This document shows positions 21,564 through 32,261 of a stretch of 64,000 nt of DNA, piece after piece; within the stretch, counting starts at the first letter, position 1, and each line of letters starts with the position of its first letter. The notes beneath the pieces are model-generated. The model did not search any database. It saw only the letters and a list, made by a program, of their open reading frames with translations, and was not told where the DNA came from. Source of the stretch: Chalara sp. BL73 (Eukaryota > Ascomycota > Leotiomycetes > Helotiales); NCBI GenBank assembly GCA_918026815.1, contig CAKJVC010000155.1, positions 434,001 through 498,000 of the forward strand. The letters are read 5' to 3'. The position numbers and the translations under genes are program-made.

Positions 21564-22458
21564 TTACAGCTTGCCCTTGAGCTTCAGCCCGGAATACAGT
21601 GCCCACGCCGTCAGAGCCTTCGAGTCCCTCGCGCCTTCCAACCATAAATCTTCCAGCTTCACAACTTTCAACGTTATCATTTCCCCCTGGTCCATCAAGC
21701 CAGTAAACTTGCCCTCCCACTCCTTTAGTTTACTCCTCGGTACCCGTTTCTCGTGTAGGAAGATCTGGATATACTCATCACACCCGCCCGCGCTTGGGAA
21801 CATAGCTTGTGGCAACCCCTCCTGGCCATCTCTATCCTCTCCGTCGATTGCCTGAGCATGTTTTGACGTGAAAGCGAGCTCAGATAGGTTTATCAGCTCC
21901 TCTTCACGGATATCAATACCAAGCTCCTCTTTGATCTCTTGCGCCGCACTTCCCTTAAATGTACCATTGTCCACCATTCCCGCAGGTAGTTCCACGAATT
22001 GTAAAGAGCCACAGGGTATCCGTGGCTGTACGGTTAGGAGCACATATTTCTCATCCTGGTTATCTTTGGGTAGGTCATCTGGTTGTAGAATAACGAGCAT
22101 TCCTACGGCAGGACCGCGCAGGAAGATTCCGCCTGGTAAGCTCGCGCCTTTGTCATTTTTGATGGTTGCTTGTAGCTTGAGAAAGCCGATTCGTTTGGAA
22201 GGCCCCCAGCGGTCGGCAGATTGAATTGTGATTGATTCGAGGGAGTAGGGAGCTGAATGGAAGGGGTGTGTAGGTGAGGATTGTTTGGAGAGGGAGTGCG
22301 TGAGTTGGCTGAGCCAATTCTGATAACATTAAGCTTTGTTGACGTAACACAATCTACGAACGTACCTTAAACGCTGGAAATGCGAGAAGCTGTTCCTGCG
22401 ACAAATCTGGAATAAGTTGTACTGTAGTACTCGTGTTTGCGAGAGTGAAAGTCGACAT
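21564..22458 (-). CDS. NUDIX hydrolase, ADP-sugar diphosphatase (NUDT14-like)
   Basis: Two exons, 22366-22458 and 21564-22319, with a 46-bp intron (GTACGT donor, TTAATG branch region, ATCAG acceptor), give 282 residues. The N-terminus MSTFTLANTS...QEQLLAFPAFKNWLSQL and the block RIGFLKLQATIKND precede LPGGIFLRGPAVGMLVILQP and a NUDIX region, VELPAGMVDNGTFKGSAAQEI then KEELGID. The NUDIX box departs from consensus: Thr replaces the first Glu, and Gln replaces the Arg of REUXEE, as in this branch of the family. An in-frame ATG 12 codons upstream is less likely as the start. Enzymes of this group hydrolyse ADP-ribose or ADP/UDP-sugars. It is convergent with the Ysa1-like gene. Confidence 0.88.
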
Positions 22459-22994
22459 ATTTGCAATGGGGACTTTGACAAACCGAGAGTTCATAGGAGA
22501 AGATCTGAAAGAATTCAGCTTGCTGCGGAGCATGAGCTCTTCATTAGGTAGCACGATGGCTGTATCATTATATATCACCTGGTGTATTATAGAAGAACTG
22601 CAAGACGGGACGGCTCGGTGAGGTGCGGCAAGGCAGATTCGTTTGGCGTGGCTAGCCTCATGGTGAATTGAAACCCCGACGAGGCTGAGAAAGTGGATCA
22701 TCGCGGGTTGGACCGCGACGTCATTCTCAACCTCGTCGTTAAAACTTCCGAGGTAAGCCCCAACTCGCGGAATCGGCGCATCTTGGGAGCGAGTATATAT
22801 TTGCATATTGCTTGTGCATTTTATCACCTGTGGATTGATCTCCTATATGGATCTAAGCTAATAAATGAACTCGCATGTAGCAACTGATCACCCAATTTAT
22901 GTTGGACTCACTCTTGTAATTGTCCAGAAGCGAACTGCCTGGCACTGTCGAACCGCATGCGCTGAGTAGTTTGATAAGCCAAGTTAAATTCATC
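22459..22994. other. divergent promoter region
   Basis: About 535 bp between the starts of the NUDIX gene (minus) and the reductase gene (plus). No coding signal is seen. Confidence 0.45.
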
Positions 22995-24127
22995 ATGACC
23001 ATTTTGTAAGTGGAGAGAAGAGTGTATAATACATGCTACATAAGCTTACAGAACCAGCTATGTACTCGTCACGGGAGCGACGGGCTTTATTGGCGCCCAC
23101 GTAGTTGACGCTTTGCTTCGTCGAGGGCTCAGAGTCCGTGGTGCAACTCGCTCAACCGCAAAGGGCCAAGCTATGCTAGATGCACGCCCAAAGTTTGCTT
23201 CCAATCTGGACTTTGTGACAATAGACGACTTTGAGAATACTGGTGTGTTTGAGGCTGCTGTGAAGGGTGTTGATGCTGTGATCCACGTTGCCAGTGTATG
23301 CAGATTCAAGCTCAATTTCTACTTTCGTCGCAAATGAAAGTATTCTGGTAAGGGGAACTAACACCCTACAGCCATTCACATACAACACCACAAATAATGA
23401 GAAAGAGCTCATCCTGCCAGCTATCAACGGAGTGAAGTCCATTTTGGAAGCATCCGCTAAATCAAGTGTTAAACGGATAGTGATAACATCCTCCTTCGCA
23501 GCGATTCTAGACGTCAATCGCAAAGCACCACCATTTTTCACTTACACAGCTGAAGATTGGAACCCTCTCACTTACGAGGAGTCTATCGATCCTTCTACTA
23601 GTGCTGTAGTTGCCTACCGAGGATCCAAGAAATTCGCAGAACTTGAAGCCTGGAATTTCATCAAGCAAGAGAAACCGGGCTTCGATATCGTGACGCTTTG
23701 CCCTCCCATGACATTTGGCCCCGTCGCTCATACTATTTCGAAGGCCGAGGCACTCAATGAGTCAAACGCAATGTTGTGGAAAGTCGCAATTGGAGAAAAG
23801 CCACTACCTGTAGCAAGAGTGCCGTTCTGGGTTGACGTGAGAGACCTAGCGGAAGTACATGCAGAGGCTCTTTTGAAGCCTGATGTTGGGAATAGAAGAT
23901 TCCTTCCAGCATCCCCAGAACGCTTCTCTTATGGAATTGCATCAAAAATTGTGTTGGGATTTGAATGGGCCAAAGACCGAAAACTTGAGCAACCCGAACA
24001 GGTAATCGATGACTCTCATGCAGTAGACGGTGACCTGGTGAGGAAGGTGCTGGGTATTGAATATAGGAGCTTCGAGGAGACGGTCAAAGACCTCATATCT
24101 CAGGTATATGGCTGGGAACATCCGTAA
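22995..24127 (+). CDS. extended SDR, NADPH-dependent aldehyde/ketone reductase (Gre2 or dihydroflavonol-reductase type)
   Basis: Three exons, 22995-23005 (11 nt), 23052-23295 and 23372-24127, join to 336 residues. The short first exon supplies MTIL before TSYVLVTGATGFIGAHVVD. The Rossmann motif GATGFIG, the VIHVAS segment, VITSSFAAI and the catalytic Y167/K171 pair in AYRGSKKFAE are intact, as is the C-terminal substrate region. Family members reduce aldehydes, diketones or keto groups of natural products with NADPH; the substrate cannot be read from the sequence. The intron sites are GTAAGT/ACAG and GTATGC/ACAG. It could be a stress-type reductase or a tailoring enzyme of a metabolic cluster. 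Confidence 0.92.
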
Positions 24128-24533
24128 CATACTTCTGCCCCAATGAGGATGCTAGAATGAGCAGCTGTCTACAGCTTGAGTCGGCTATCGGGTAGCTCAA
24201 TCCTTCTTGCGATTTATATGTACCCCTCATGGCTGTGACGGATGATCTAAATAGTCATCTCCTAAAAAAGGAAATCCAGTCCAGAATAATCCATCCTTAT
24301 TAAACTTAATATCGGATACGCCCCAGCAGTATACCTTAAGTTGATTAAGGTGTGGAGGCCTGATGCTTTCATCCTCCTTCTTGAGTTCGATCATAAGATC
24401 TAGTCTGAGATCTCTATATCCCGAGAATTCAGAGTCAGTTTACTCAGCCGACGTAACAGCGTTTCATACCAAAAGCAGTATTTTGCAATTCGTGGAAAAC
24501 CTAGAATAGAACACCATGCTCTGAGATTCCGAC
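24128..24533. other. intergenic
   Basis: About 400 bp between convergent genes; nothing recognised except a possible terminal 3' exon of the 2EXR-type gene (acceptor TTCTAG near 24500). Confidence 0.4.
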
Positions 24534-25262
24534 TTACCTCATATATGAAGTTTCATCAATGACCCGGCCCCGCAATCCGATGTATTGCCCCACCATCAAG
24601 TTCTCTTCTCCATTGATGTACTGCCGTTCCAGTAAAACGCGTTCCCAATCTCCATCCTGTAGTGTAACTAGAGCAATGCTCTTTAGGCCATCCAGCACTC
24701 GTATCTCATCTAGGCTATCAGCTTTGTGCATCCGCAGGACTTCCCAGACTTCTGCATCGATCGCGATATTCTGTATCTGCGACCGGAACGGGCTACGTGC
24801 CAGGTCTGCGCTCAAGTCTCCGTACGGACTGCAATTCAAGGTGTCGAAGAATAGAGTGTTACGCGTACGGTCGATGTAGATATTGCTGGAAAGTTTCGGG
24901 CTAAAACTGAGGATATGATGTGTTTCAAGGTATATTTTGCGGGATAGAGAGCAGGCGGAGAGGAGAGGACAGCGAGGCGATGTCGTTGTACTGCGGATGA
25001 AATTAGCGCGTGAATGTGTAAATGGCTAATGTAAGTTCGGCGCATAAACTCTTCCAATATCCAGATATATTGCTACATTGAGATATTGGTCTTATACACT
25101 AGACTTTCCCTGGGCTTGGACAGGAGCAGGAGCTGACTATCGCATGGACTCGTGGTCGAAACGTATTGGAACAACGCGTGGTCCAGGCATGCTGTCTTGG
25201 AAGATCTTGATGCATATCTCTGTAGGCAGCTTGCAGAAGCGGGAAAAGCTTTGGAGCGCCAT
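24534..25262 (-). CDS. 2EXR-domain-like fungal protein, tentative model
   Basis: The first exon (25138-25262) starts with a strong GCCATGG context and encodes MALQSFSRFCKLPTEICIKIF then PGPRVVPIRFDHESMR, the typical opening of fungal 2EXR proteins (F..LP.E...IW/F......PRVV). The second exon (24534-24990) encodes CPLLSACSLSRKIYLE and NIYIDRTRNTLFFD, which match the next conserved blocks (hydrophobic-LLxACxxSR, IYxDxxxDTLFF). Joining them needs a weak donor, GTCAGC at 25137, and a CCGCAG acceptor at 24991; phase fits and gives 193 residues. At the other end, ATGAG|GTAAGT at about 24536 is a strong donor, so a further small exon may exist. The weak donor may instead mean a decaying copy. The function of 2EXR proteins is not known. 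Confidence 0.6.
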
Positions 25263-27717
25263 GGCAATAGCTGTAGGGCAAATGATGGGTCAGTCTTATA
25301 GTAAGTAAGAACGGGCAAGCTAACTCAAGCTTATCTTATCGTAGACTGCGAGGCTGGACTTCAGCCTTGTCTGAACTTGAAGTGGAGCAGGGAACATCTT
25401 CGACTAGTAAAGATTCCTTACCTACTCCTTTGAGTGGAACCTTGAGTCACGAATGGTAGACCGGATCTTGGTGGATAAATCCTCACAAGTGTGTAATCTG
25501 AATGTGCATGATAGTGAATAAGTCAAACAGGCAAGTGTATTACAAAGATACTTCATTTGAGTGCCTAAGGCAAAGCAACAGGAGATACTTCGCCGCCGTC
25601 AAGCCAAGGGATTGCTAATGCTACCTTTAATTATTAAGATGTTCGTAATGGCAGTTCAGGAGCACGGTAGTCATCATGGAGGTGACGCGGAACATGCGTT
25701 GAGATGGACGATTGTTCATGGGCTTTGCCACTATGTTCTTACTTTGTGTCCAAGAAGCGTTTTCATTACCATTAGAAAATGCGCCTGGTTAGCGCAGGAA
25801 AATGGGGATAGATAGAAAGTGGCAACTAGATTGGTAGCCTGGGAAAATAGATTGAGAGGCGGCGAGAATTTATAAACTCTAGCTTGGATGTGGCAAACTT
25901 TGCGACATCTTCCATATGATTTTGCGTATTTGAAGGTATTCATCGGCGAGATTTCGAGCAAGCAGAAACGTCCATATTTCGGGAAGATCGGCACTACATA
26001 CACTGGGATGGCAAGTCGGCAATGGAAGCTTGTTCAAAAAGGGAAGTCCCAGAGTTCAAGGATCCCAATGCTTGGTTGTCCTCGCCGTGTAACGAATAAA
26101 CGACAGCCGCAACTAGGGTTTAATGGGGAAGCGCGGTGAGATGCGACTTAATGCCTTATTTTGTGACATACTTAGCGGCCTGACAAGGCAGACAACAATG
26201 ATGTGCCTCCTCTGGATCTCGTCTGACCTGACTTTCACGTACATTTCTCCAGAAAAGCATAATATGACAATGGCAATCACAACCGACCCCAAGATTAGTA
26301 TTTGGTGGCGAGCGGACCGGGCCTTGGGCTGCAGTAAGATAAGATAGGCAGTTGCGCTGGTAAGGTAGGGATGAAATAACGGAACACGGACCTGCTGAGC
26401 GCGGAGAAATAAGCTCCACAAAATGGAAAGGGGCTTAAGCGAGGGAAGAATAGTCTCTTGATGGCCGCTATCATTCTGAATATTGTTTCGTTGTTAGAGG
26501 GCCCATCACATTTACTGTATGGATAGAATTGGCCTCCCAATTGATGCAAAGCGGACATAAGCGCCGCGAGATATTTTCTTCGCCGTCGACTTACGCTGCG
26601 CTAAGTGACAGCAGAAGACTCGGTTGTTCCTCGACTTCATAAATAGCCTCCCAGAAATTGGGGTCCATGCGAGTTCTGATGTCAAGGTTACAGGAAACTA
26701 CCGTCGTCTAATTATCCAATTACCTCGATATATGCTGTGAGCCATCCCCAATACGAAGTTGAGGATTCCGAAGGACTCAAGAGGAACAGCAATTAGCGAG
26801 TCTTGGCTCCCAAAGGAAGTGACTGTGGGGGATTTTTGGGGGCGGCTATGGGACCCAGGGCACATCACCAGCGTCACACTCGCTTCATATCCTTGCTTGT
26901 GCAGTACCAAGGGACCACAACACCAACCTTAATCAAAAAGGTCCCTCACGCCTATCCACAATTTTCGTCCTTATAAGTGTCAATATGCGCATTGAGGTTC
27001 TTCGAATAACCTGATCCTGTCAGCAGTATTTACAAGTCTTACCTACGTAAGCGCTAGGCTCTTTAAAAGTTCTGAGAGGAGAGCTCATTCCTTTCCACTT
27101 CAAGTATTTGTTGCGAATGGGTTAGAGGCTCGATAAAGTGTAGCGCAAGCTATTCCATATGTGCCACACGAGCCCCAACTTTGTCAACTACTTTTAGGCG
27201 TGGACAGGTCGAAGTCAACCTGAGTGATCCCAATACCCGCGAACAGCCTCGCTACCCCTTACTGGCTTTACTGATGATTGGCCAGGATAGCCGAGCTGAC
27301 CATTCAGGTGGTGATTGACCTGACTCATGCAGAACCGCTCAAAGATATGTGATCGGAACTTTTCCATGCCCTAATCTCGGGTCTGGTCAGTGCGCAAAGC
27401 CGGCACTGGGACGTTGGAGTTAACGACTCGTTTTTAATACCTATATGGGCAGAAATGGGATGTGCCACAGGTGGCATGTGCGTCCAGAGTAGGGTGATGA
27501 ACAGGTGGAGTCTATCAGCCTTACAAGAATAAGGCAGTCAATTATCCATGTTTCCCAGAATGCGACCTAACTCCTGAGCTTACCGGATATCTTTTCTGAG
27601 TTCTTGCAATATGTAACTTTTGGTAGTCCTGTGCCGCTGCTCGTGGATATGAAAATCATAAATGGGCTTCATGACCATATACATGGAGTCTAGAAGTGTG
27701 GATTTAGACCGAGAACA
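25263..27717. other. large intergenic region, no gene seen
   Basis: About 2.45 kb. ORFs up to about 100 codons occur on both strands around 25560-26560, but none shows a recognised motif, signal peptide or consistent splice pattern. The right-hand part is the upstream region of the Zn2Cys6 gene. Confidence 0.45.
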
Positions 27718-29447
27718 ATGTCAGAAAGCAGTGAAGCAGGCCCAAGCAATAGAGCTGCTAAGTCAACGGGTGTGAGATCAAGAGAAGGCTGTCTTACCTG
27801 CAAGTAAGTCCTATGCTTTTGTCTTATTGGCCACTGTCGTGACTCCTTTCAAGCCTCATTACCCAAACCTGCCTCAAAACCAAGCTAACTGAAGTGACAG
27901 GATCAGAAGTAAGCATTAATGAACCGACTACTCAAACCCACTAACAACTTGATCTCCGAGCGTCGAAGCTCAACAGAGCTTTCCACTATAGAGGCTAATT
28001 ATGACACGTAGGAGTCAAGTGTGATGAGCGAAAACCTGGTTGCTTAAGGTGCGAGAAGTTCGGACGGGTCTGTGATGGATACGAAGCTAAACGCTCTCCG
28101 ACACCGGCGCCATCTTCGAAAACAGTCTCACGTCCTGTTCGTCTGCTACCAAGCGGATTGATTCAGATCGCGCCATCTCGCATGCCGCCCAACATAAAAT
28201 TCCAGGAGCCTCACCAAGAGCAGTACTTCCGTCTCTTCTGCGATGAAACTTCTCGGGCTTGTGCTGGTGGTTGGGAGCATCCTCTATGGGAAGACATCAT
28301 CTTGCGAGCATGCCACGAAGAGCCTTGCATTTTGCAATGTGCAGTCGCCATTGCTGCTCTGGACAAATCATGCAAAACAAATGATGTTAGTAGCAATAAT
28401 GAGGCAGCGGAAGAGCATCACAGGTATGCATTACAACAGTACGGCAAGGCGCTACAAGGACTACAAGAGGTCACGATGAGAGGCAACTCAACAAGAATGG
28501 CATTGATAGCTTCACTTCTGATATATTGCTTCGAGAATTTCCATGGTGATGCACAGTTGGCCCTCACACACATTCAGAGCGCCCTCGCGCTGATGAGCGA
28601 TTGGCTTGCGTCGACACCACGAGTAACAGGGGCAACTGGTTTCTCTCCAGCACCGACGGAAATCGAAGACGATCTAGTTGCGACGTTTACCCGTCTGGAC
28701 ATTACGGTGTCTACGTTTATAGGAGGTAACAGTCCCACGGGCAGCTTGATCCAGCATGTTGCAGCTACAGACAGCCCTTTAATCCCGCCAATCTTCGCGG
28801 ATATCTACGAAGCCGAGAAGAGATGGCAGCACGTTTTGAATAGGATTTTCCTCTTCACTGGTACCGTTGTGGACGTCCTCAGATTACCACAAAGCGCGCG
28901 CAACGAAATTTTTGACTTGAATGGCGTTCAACACAAGAATGCACCAATACTTGATGAGATATATACATGGCAGCGAGCATTCGAGTCGATACTTCTGCAT
29001 TCTCGAATACCAGAGGGCGACCATCTTTTCATCCGAGCAACAATACTACGCATTATATCTACCACATTGACAATTTCTGTGCGGATGGCATTCTTCGATA
29101 GGACAAAGACACATCAATGTGACATGTTTCTGCCCGAGTTCTGCGAGATCGTGGCGCTTGCGTCCAGCATAGTGAGCCATGCAGGGTTTGTGAGGTCCTT
29201 TGTGTTTGAGAATGGTATTATGCCAGCTCTTTTCATTGTAGCAGCATTGTGTCGTGACAATGTGGTGCGGGTCGAGGCTGTAAACGTGCTAAGAGCAATG
29301 CAGCCGAGGAGAGAGGGCATCTGGGACAGCGTGAATGTGACCAAGATGGGGGAGGAGTTGTTGAATGGTGAAGGCGGAAACATAAACGATCTAAGTATTG
29401 TCTTTGGCTCAAGGGTGGCACATAACGCCCCTTTCTTTATCCTTTAG
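27718..29447 (+). CDS. Zn(II)2Cys6 fungal transcription factor
   Basis: Three exons, 27718-27803, 27901-27908 (an 8-nt micro-exon) and 28012-29447, give 509 residues. The binuclear zinc cluster is C25-x2-C28-x6-C35-x6-C42-x2-C45-x6-C52 (CLTCKIRRVKCDERKPGCLR then CEKFGRVC). The micro-exon supplies part of the KIRR segment, so the cluster only appears after splicing; both introns have GTAAGT/GTAAGC donors, and the first has a CTAAC branch. The long C-terminal part (from about residue 95) resembles the fungal-specific transcription factor region, with YFRLFCDETSRACAGG, ALDKSC and ALQQYGKALQGLQE, typical of the Pro1/ARCA-like group. It would bind CGG-type DNA motifs in the nucleus. Targets are unknown; nearby metabolic genes are candidates. 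Confidence 0.9.
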
Positions 29448-29942
29448 TTTGTATATGATTAAACTACTCCATTCGTGATGCCCATTGCAAAAGCCCGAGA
29501 ACATAACTATGCTCTAATGCAGACTAATGAGGCGAGATTTCGATAGTTGTGGTGTGGAGTTTTGGACTACCTGGTATTCCTAATCGCTTCACCTGATGCA
29601 CAACTCAACAGACGCAACCAAGACCGTCGCAACTTCATGGCATCCATCCAAGTCAGTCTAGTGTATTTGGAATATCCTAGATGAAAGAACGAGAGGAATG
29701 TCTGATAGGATTTGGTACTGAACTTAACCTACTGTGCTAACATGACAAGGAACTACATCAAGTAGAAACAGAGAAATAGTCTAATGTTCTTGTACATGGG
29801 TGTTGTTAAGCAACTTTATTCATTCCATTCTCTTTGAATTTTGCGGAGAATATCTAAAACTCAGCCTTTTTGCTTCAATGGCTTCTGGAACATGATACCT
29901 AAATGTCAGGAAGAAGCAATGCATTTGCTTTTCCCATCTTAA
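29448..29942. other. tail-to-tail intergenic region
   Basis: About 500 bp with no gene seen, between the transcription factor and the hydrolase pseudogene. Confidence 0.45.
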
Positions 29943-30640
29943 CTAATCACCATCGACACCAAACTCTGCAAGTTTATTGCAGAAGGCTAGGCCTTCTGGC
30001 GCCAGGATGTCATAGCCTGCGATAATACCATCGACGTTAATATTGGCACGCTGAAAGAAACCGAGATCAGCAAGACAGGGTGAAGCTCTGGGGCCTGATG
30101 ATGGCCAATCGTCTCTCCAGCCTACTGCTGCTTCTTCTATGGCTTTGCGGCTAGGTATTGGATCTCTAGGTTCTATAGCGTTGATACTCGTGCTTTGATG
30201 CCGGAGGTCGGTGGCTGGACATATTGCAAATATATTTTCTACTGGACAAGGTGAGGCACGGTCTTTCTGCTCTAACGATATAAAGGCACAAACCTATCAC
30301 GGTGTTTCCACCTGCACTATCGCTCGTCAGCGTGATCTTGAATCCGTTCAGCTGAGCCTCTTTTGCTGCTGTGTCATATAGCTTCTCAAGATGCGGCATT
30401 GAGTGCGAGGCGGGCGAGTTGGAGACGAGTGGGTAGCTGACGAGGTTTATCTCATATTCTGGTATTTGGGCGCATAATTCTGCATCTAGCTCCCAGTGCC
30501 CCTTCGTTGGTAGCCCACGGAATCCACCCTTGCGAAGTAGTATATACGATACGCTTTGTTTGGCTTCTCCTTCTCATTGTCATTGAAAATTGTGTAGATC
30601 CATGCTTCTTTCAATGTAATTTTCTTTTATCTTGCAAGCC
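29943..30640 (-). pseudogene. alpha/beta-hydrolase (HSL/lipase-esterase type) pseudogene
   Basis: Family similarity runs on the minus strand through three reading frames. The first piece (TLKEAWIYTIFNDNEKEKP) breaks near 30530, where the sequence that should encode the HGGG oxyanion motif is one base short. The second piece reads GGFRGLPTKGHWELDAELCA then IPEYEINLVSYPL and TLTSDSAGGNTVIG; the nucleophile Ser survives in SDSAGGN, with Ser in place of the usual first Gly. The frame shifts again near 30270, and the third piece (DRASPCPVENIFAICPATDL, WRDDWPSSGPRASPCLADLG, INVDGIIAGYDILAPEGL) runs to a stop at 29943. Upstream of 30640 the frame meets a stop and no start was found. Two frameshifts and a missing 5' part make a functional enzyme very unlikely. 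Confidence 0.82.
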
Positions 30641-32261
30641 CGGGAGCCGTGTGCAGATTGATGTTGCTTGAGTTGTGGTGAATCTACAGGCTGAGGCTCA
30701 CCAGGCTTTAGTGTCGTTTCCCCAAAGGTATCAGGAGAGCTTGAACCGCGGCACTTGGTATGCTGCGTGAACTACGGTAGCTGTACCAACTATTGATATT
30801 GGCTACCTCCAAAGCAAACGGGCGCATACAATAAACCAGACTTGCCATTGGAGGGGAGGGGGCCGGCTTACTCGACATTGATGGTAGAGGTGACCTGGTT
30901 GAGATTCCATTACTGGTATATATGATAAGCAGTACTACTGATAATAAAGCTAATTTGATATCGGCCCACGTTTTGACAGATAAGGCTGGTGTTTTTAGTG
31001 CTTTTGTCTTCCATTTTGGCTGATGGAACTTGGAAGCTGAATGAGGTCATAACCTGGTCATGATTGGGACTTGCGATAAAACCAAGCTAGTTCAACTTAC
31101 GCGTAAACTAAGAAGAACTGAAGCAAATATAGTCAACACTGTGAAGCGCTATATAGATATTTTATTGGAAGTGGACGGCATCCAGGGGCACTACTTCAGA
31201 GTTATCTTGGCGATGACCCCTGATATCTCAGTATTGTGAAGAATAATAATAGTCAACCTCTACGAAAATGATGGGAGACTACTGAGCTAAACAAAAGAAT
31301 TGAATCTGAAATATGCCAGAACCCAGTGAAGACTACCTGAGACACGGCAGTGGAGGCGAATTAGTGTAGAACCGTCTTCGATCATAGTACACTTGTCTGC
31401 TGGTGGATTAGATTCCGAGATATTGTATCCTTATAGTCGTAGTTGTTGTACCAACTCTCATGTATATGGTGGCACAGCATATCTCTGACCTATATGGCCA
31501 AGCACTGGTGCTCGATAACTGATACCAAAAATAATTCTGTCGAGAAGAAAGCCATGCGTTGAGCATCGGTAGGGGGTTGAGTAACGACTTAGCGGATGCT
31601 AACTTGTCGCCCGCCTCCTTGCACATGCGTTATGACATGCCAACCAACAATTAGTCTAGTAGGCTGTAATGGTTCAATGCTATGTCCGTCTCAACTATTT
31701 CATCCTATACCATGTAGTTACTTTCGCAGCCACTCGTAGTGATCATCTGCCGCTCTGATACATTGTCTAGCATCCGAATATTGCTCCATAGCATGCATAA
31801 TATCACCTAACAACGACCATAACCTATATCGTAAGACAGTATATTATATACCAAGAATAGGTTTCGCTTTTTGTTACTGTTTGGAGGAAACCACTTACCA
31901 ATATTCGAAGTATGGCGGCATGTCCTCCGCTGGACAGTTGCATCTGCTTTGCAGCGATACACTATGAGATTTGACATATTGTGGATCATAATTTGATTAT
32001 AGCCTCTGGGGTAAAATAGCTGTCTGTTATTGATAGTTAAGGCTGACGTTTCTGCACATATCAATCAGGACAAAGGTCTCACATATTGTCACGTGATTAT
32101 CATTCATTACCAGACCTTAACTTCCACACTCTCTTCTTCAGTTGATTTCACCCAAAATCGGTATATGAAGGTTAAGGTTTACTGGGTGTGTAATTTGAAT
32201 TCCACCTATTTCACATTGGCTTGATTGAGCCATCGCTGTGTCAGGTCTCTATCCTTTGTAG
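30641..32261. other. intergenic, no gene seen
   Basis: About 1.6 kb with only short ORFs. The part next to 30640 may still hold unrecognisable 5' remains of the hydrolase pseudogene. Confidence 0.45.

Noticed and set aside
23296..23371. Alternative start of the reductase at 23288
   Set aside because: That reading begins inside the second intron and omits the Rossmann motif found in the preceding exon.
25560..26560. Several 70-100 codon ORFs on both strands
   Set aside because: They overlap one another in many frames, none has a recognised motif, and no splice model links them.
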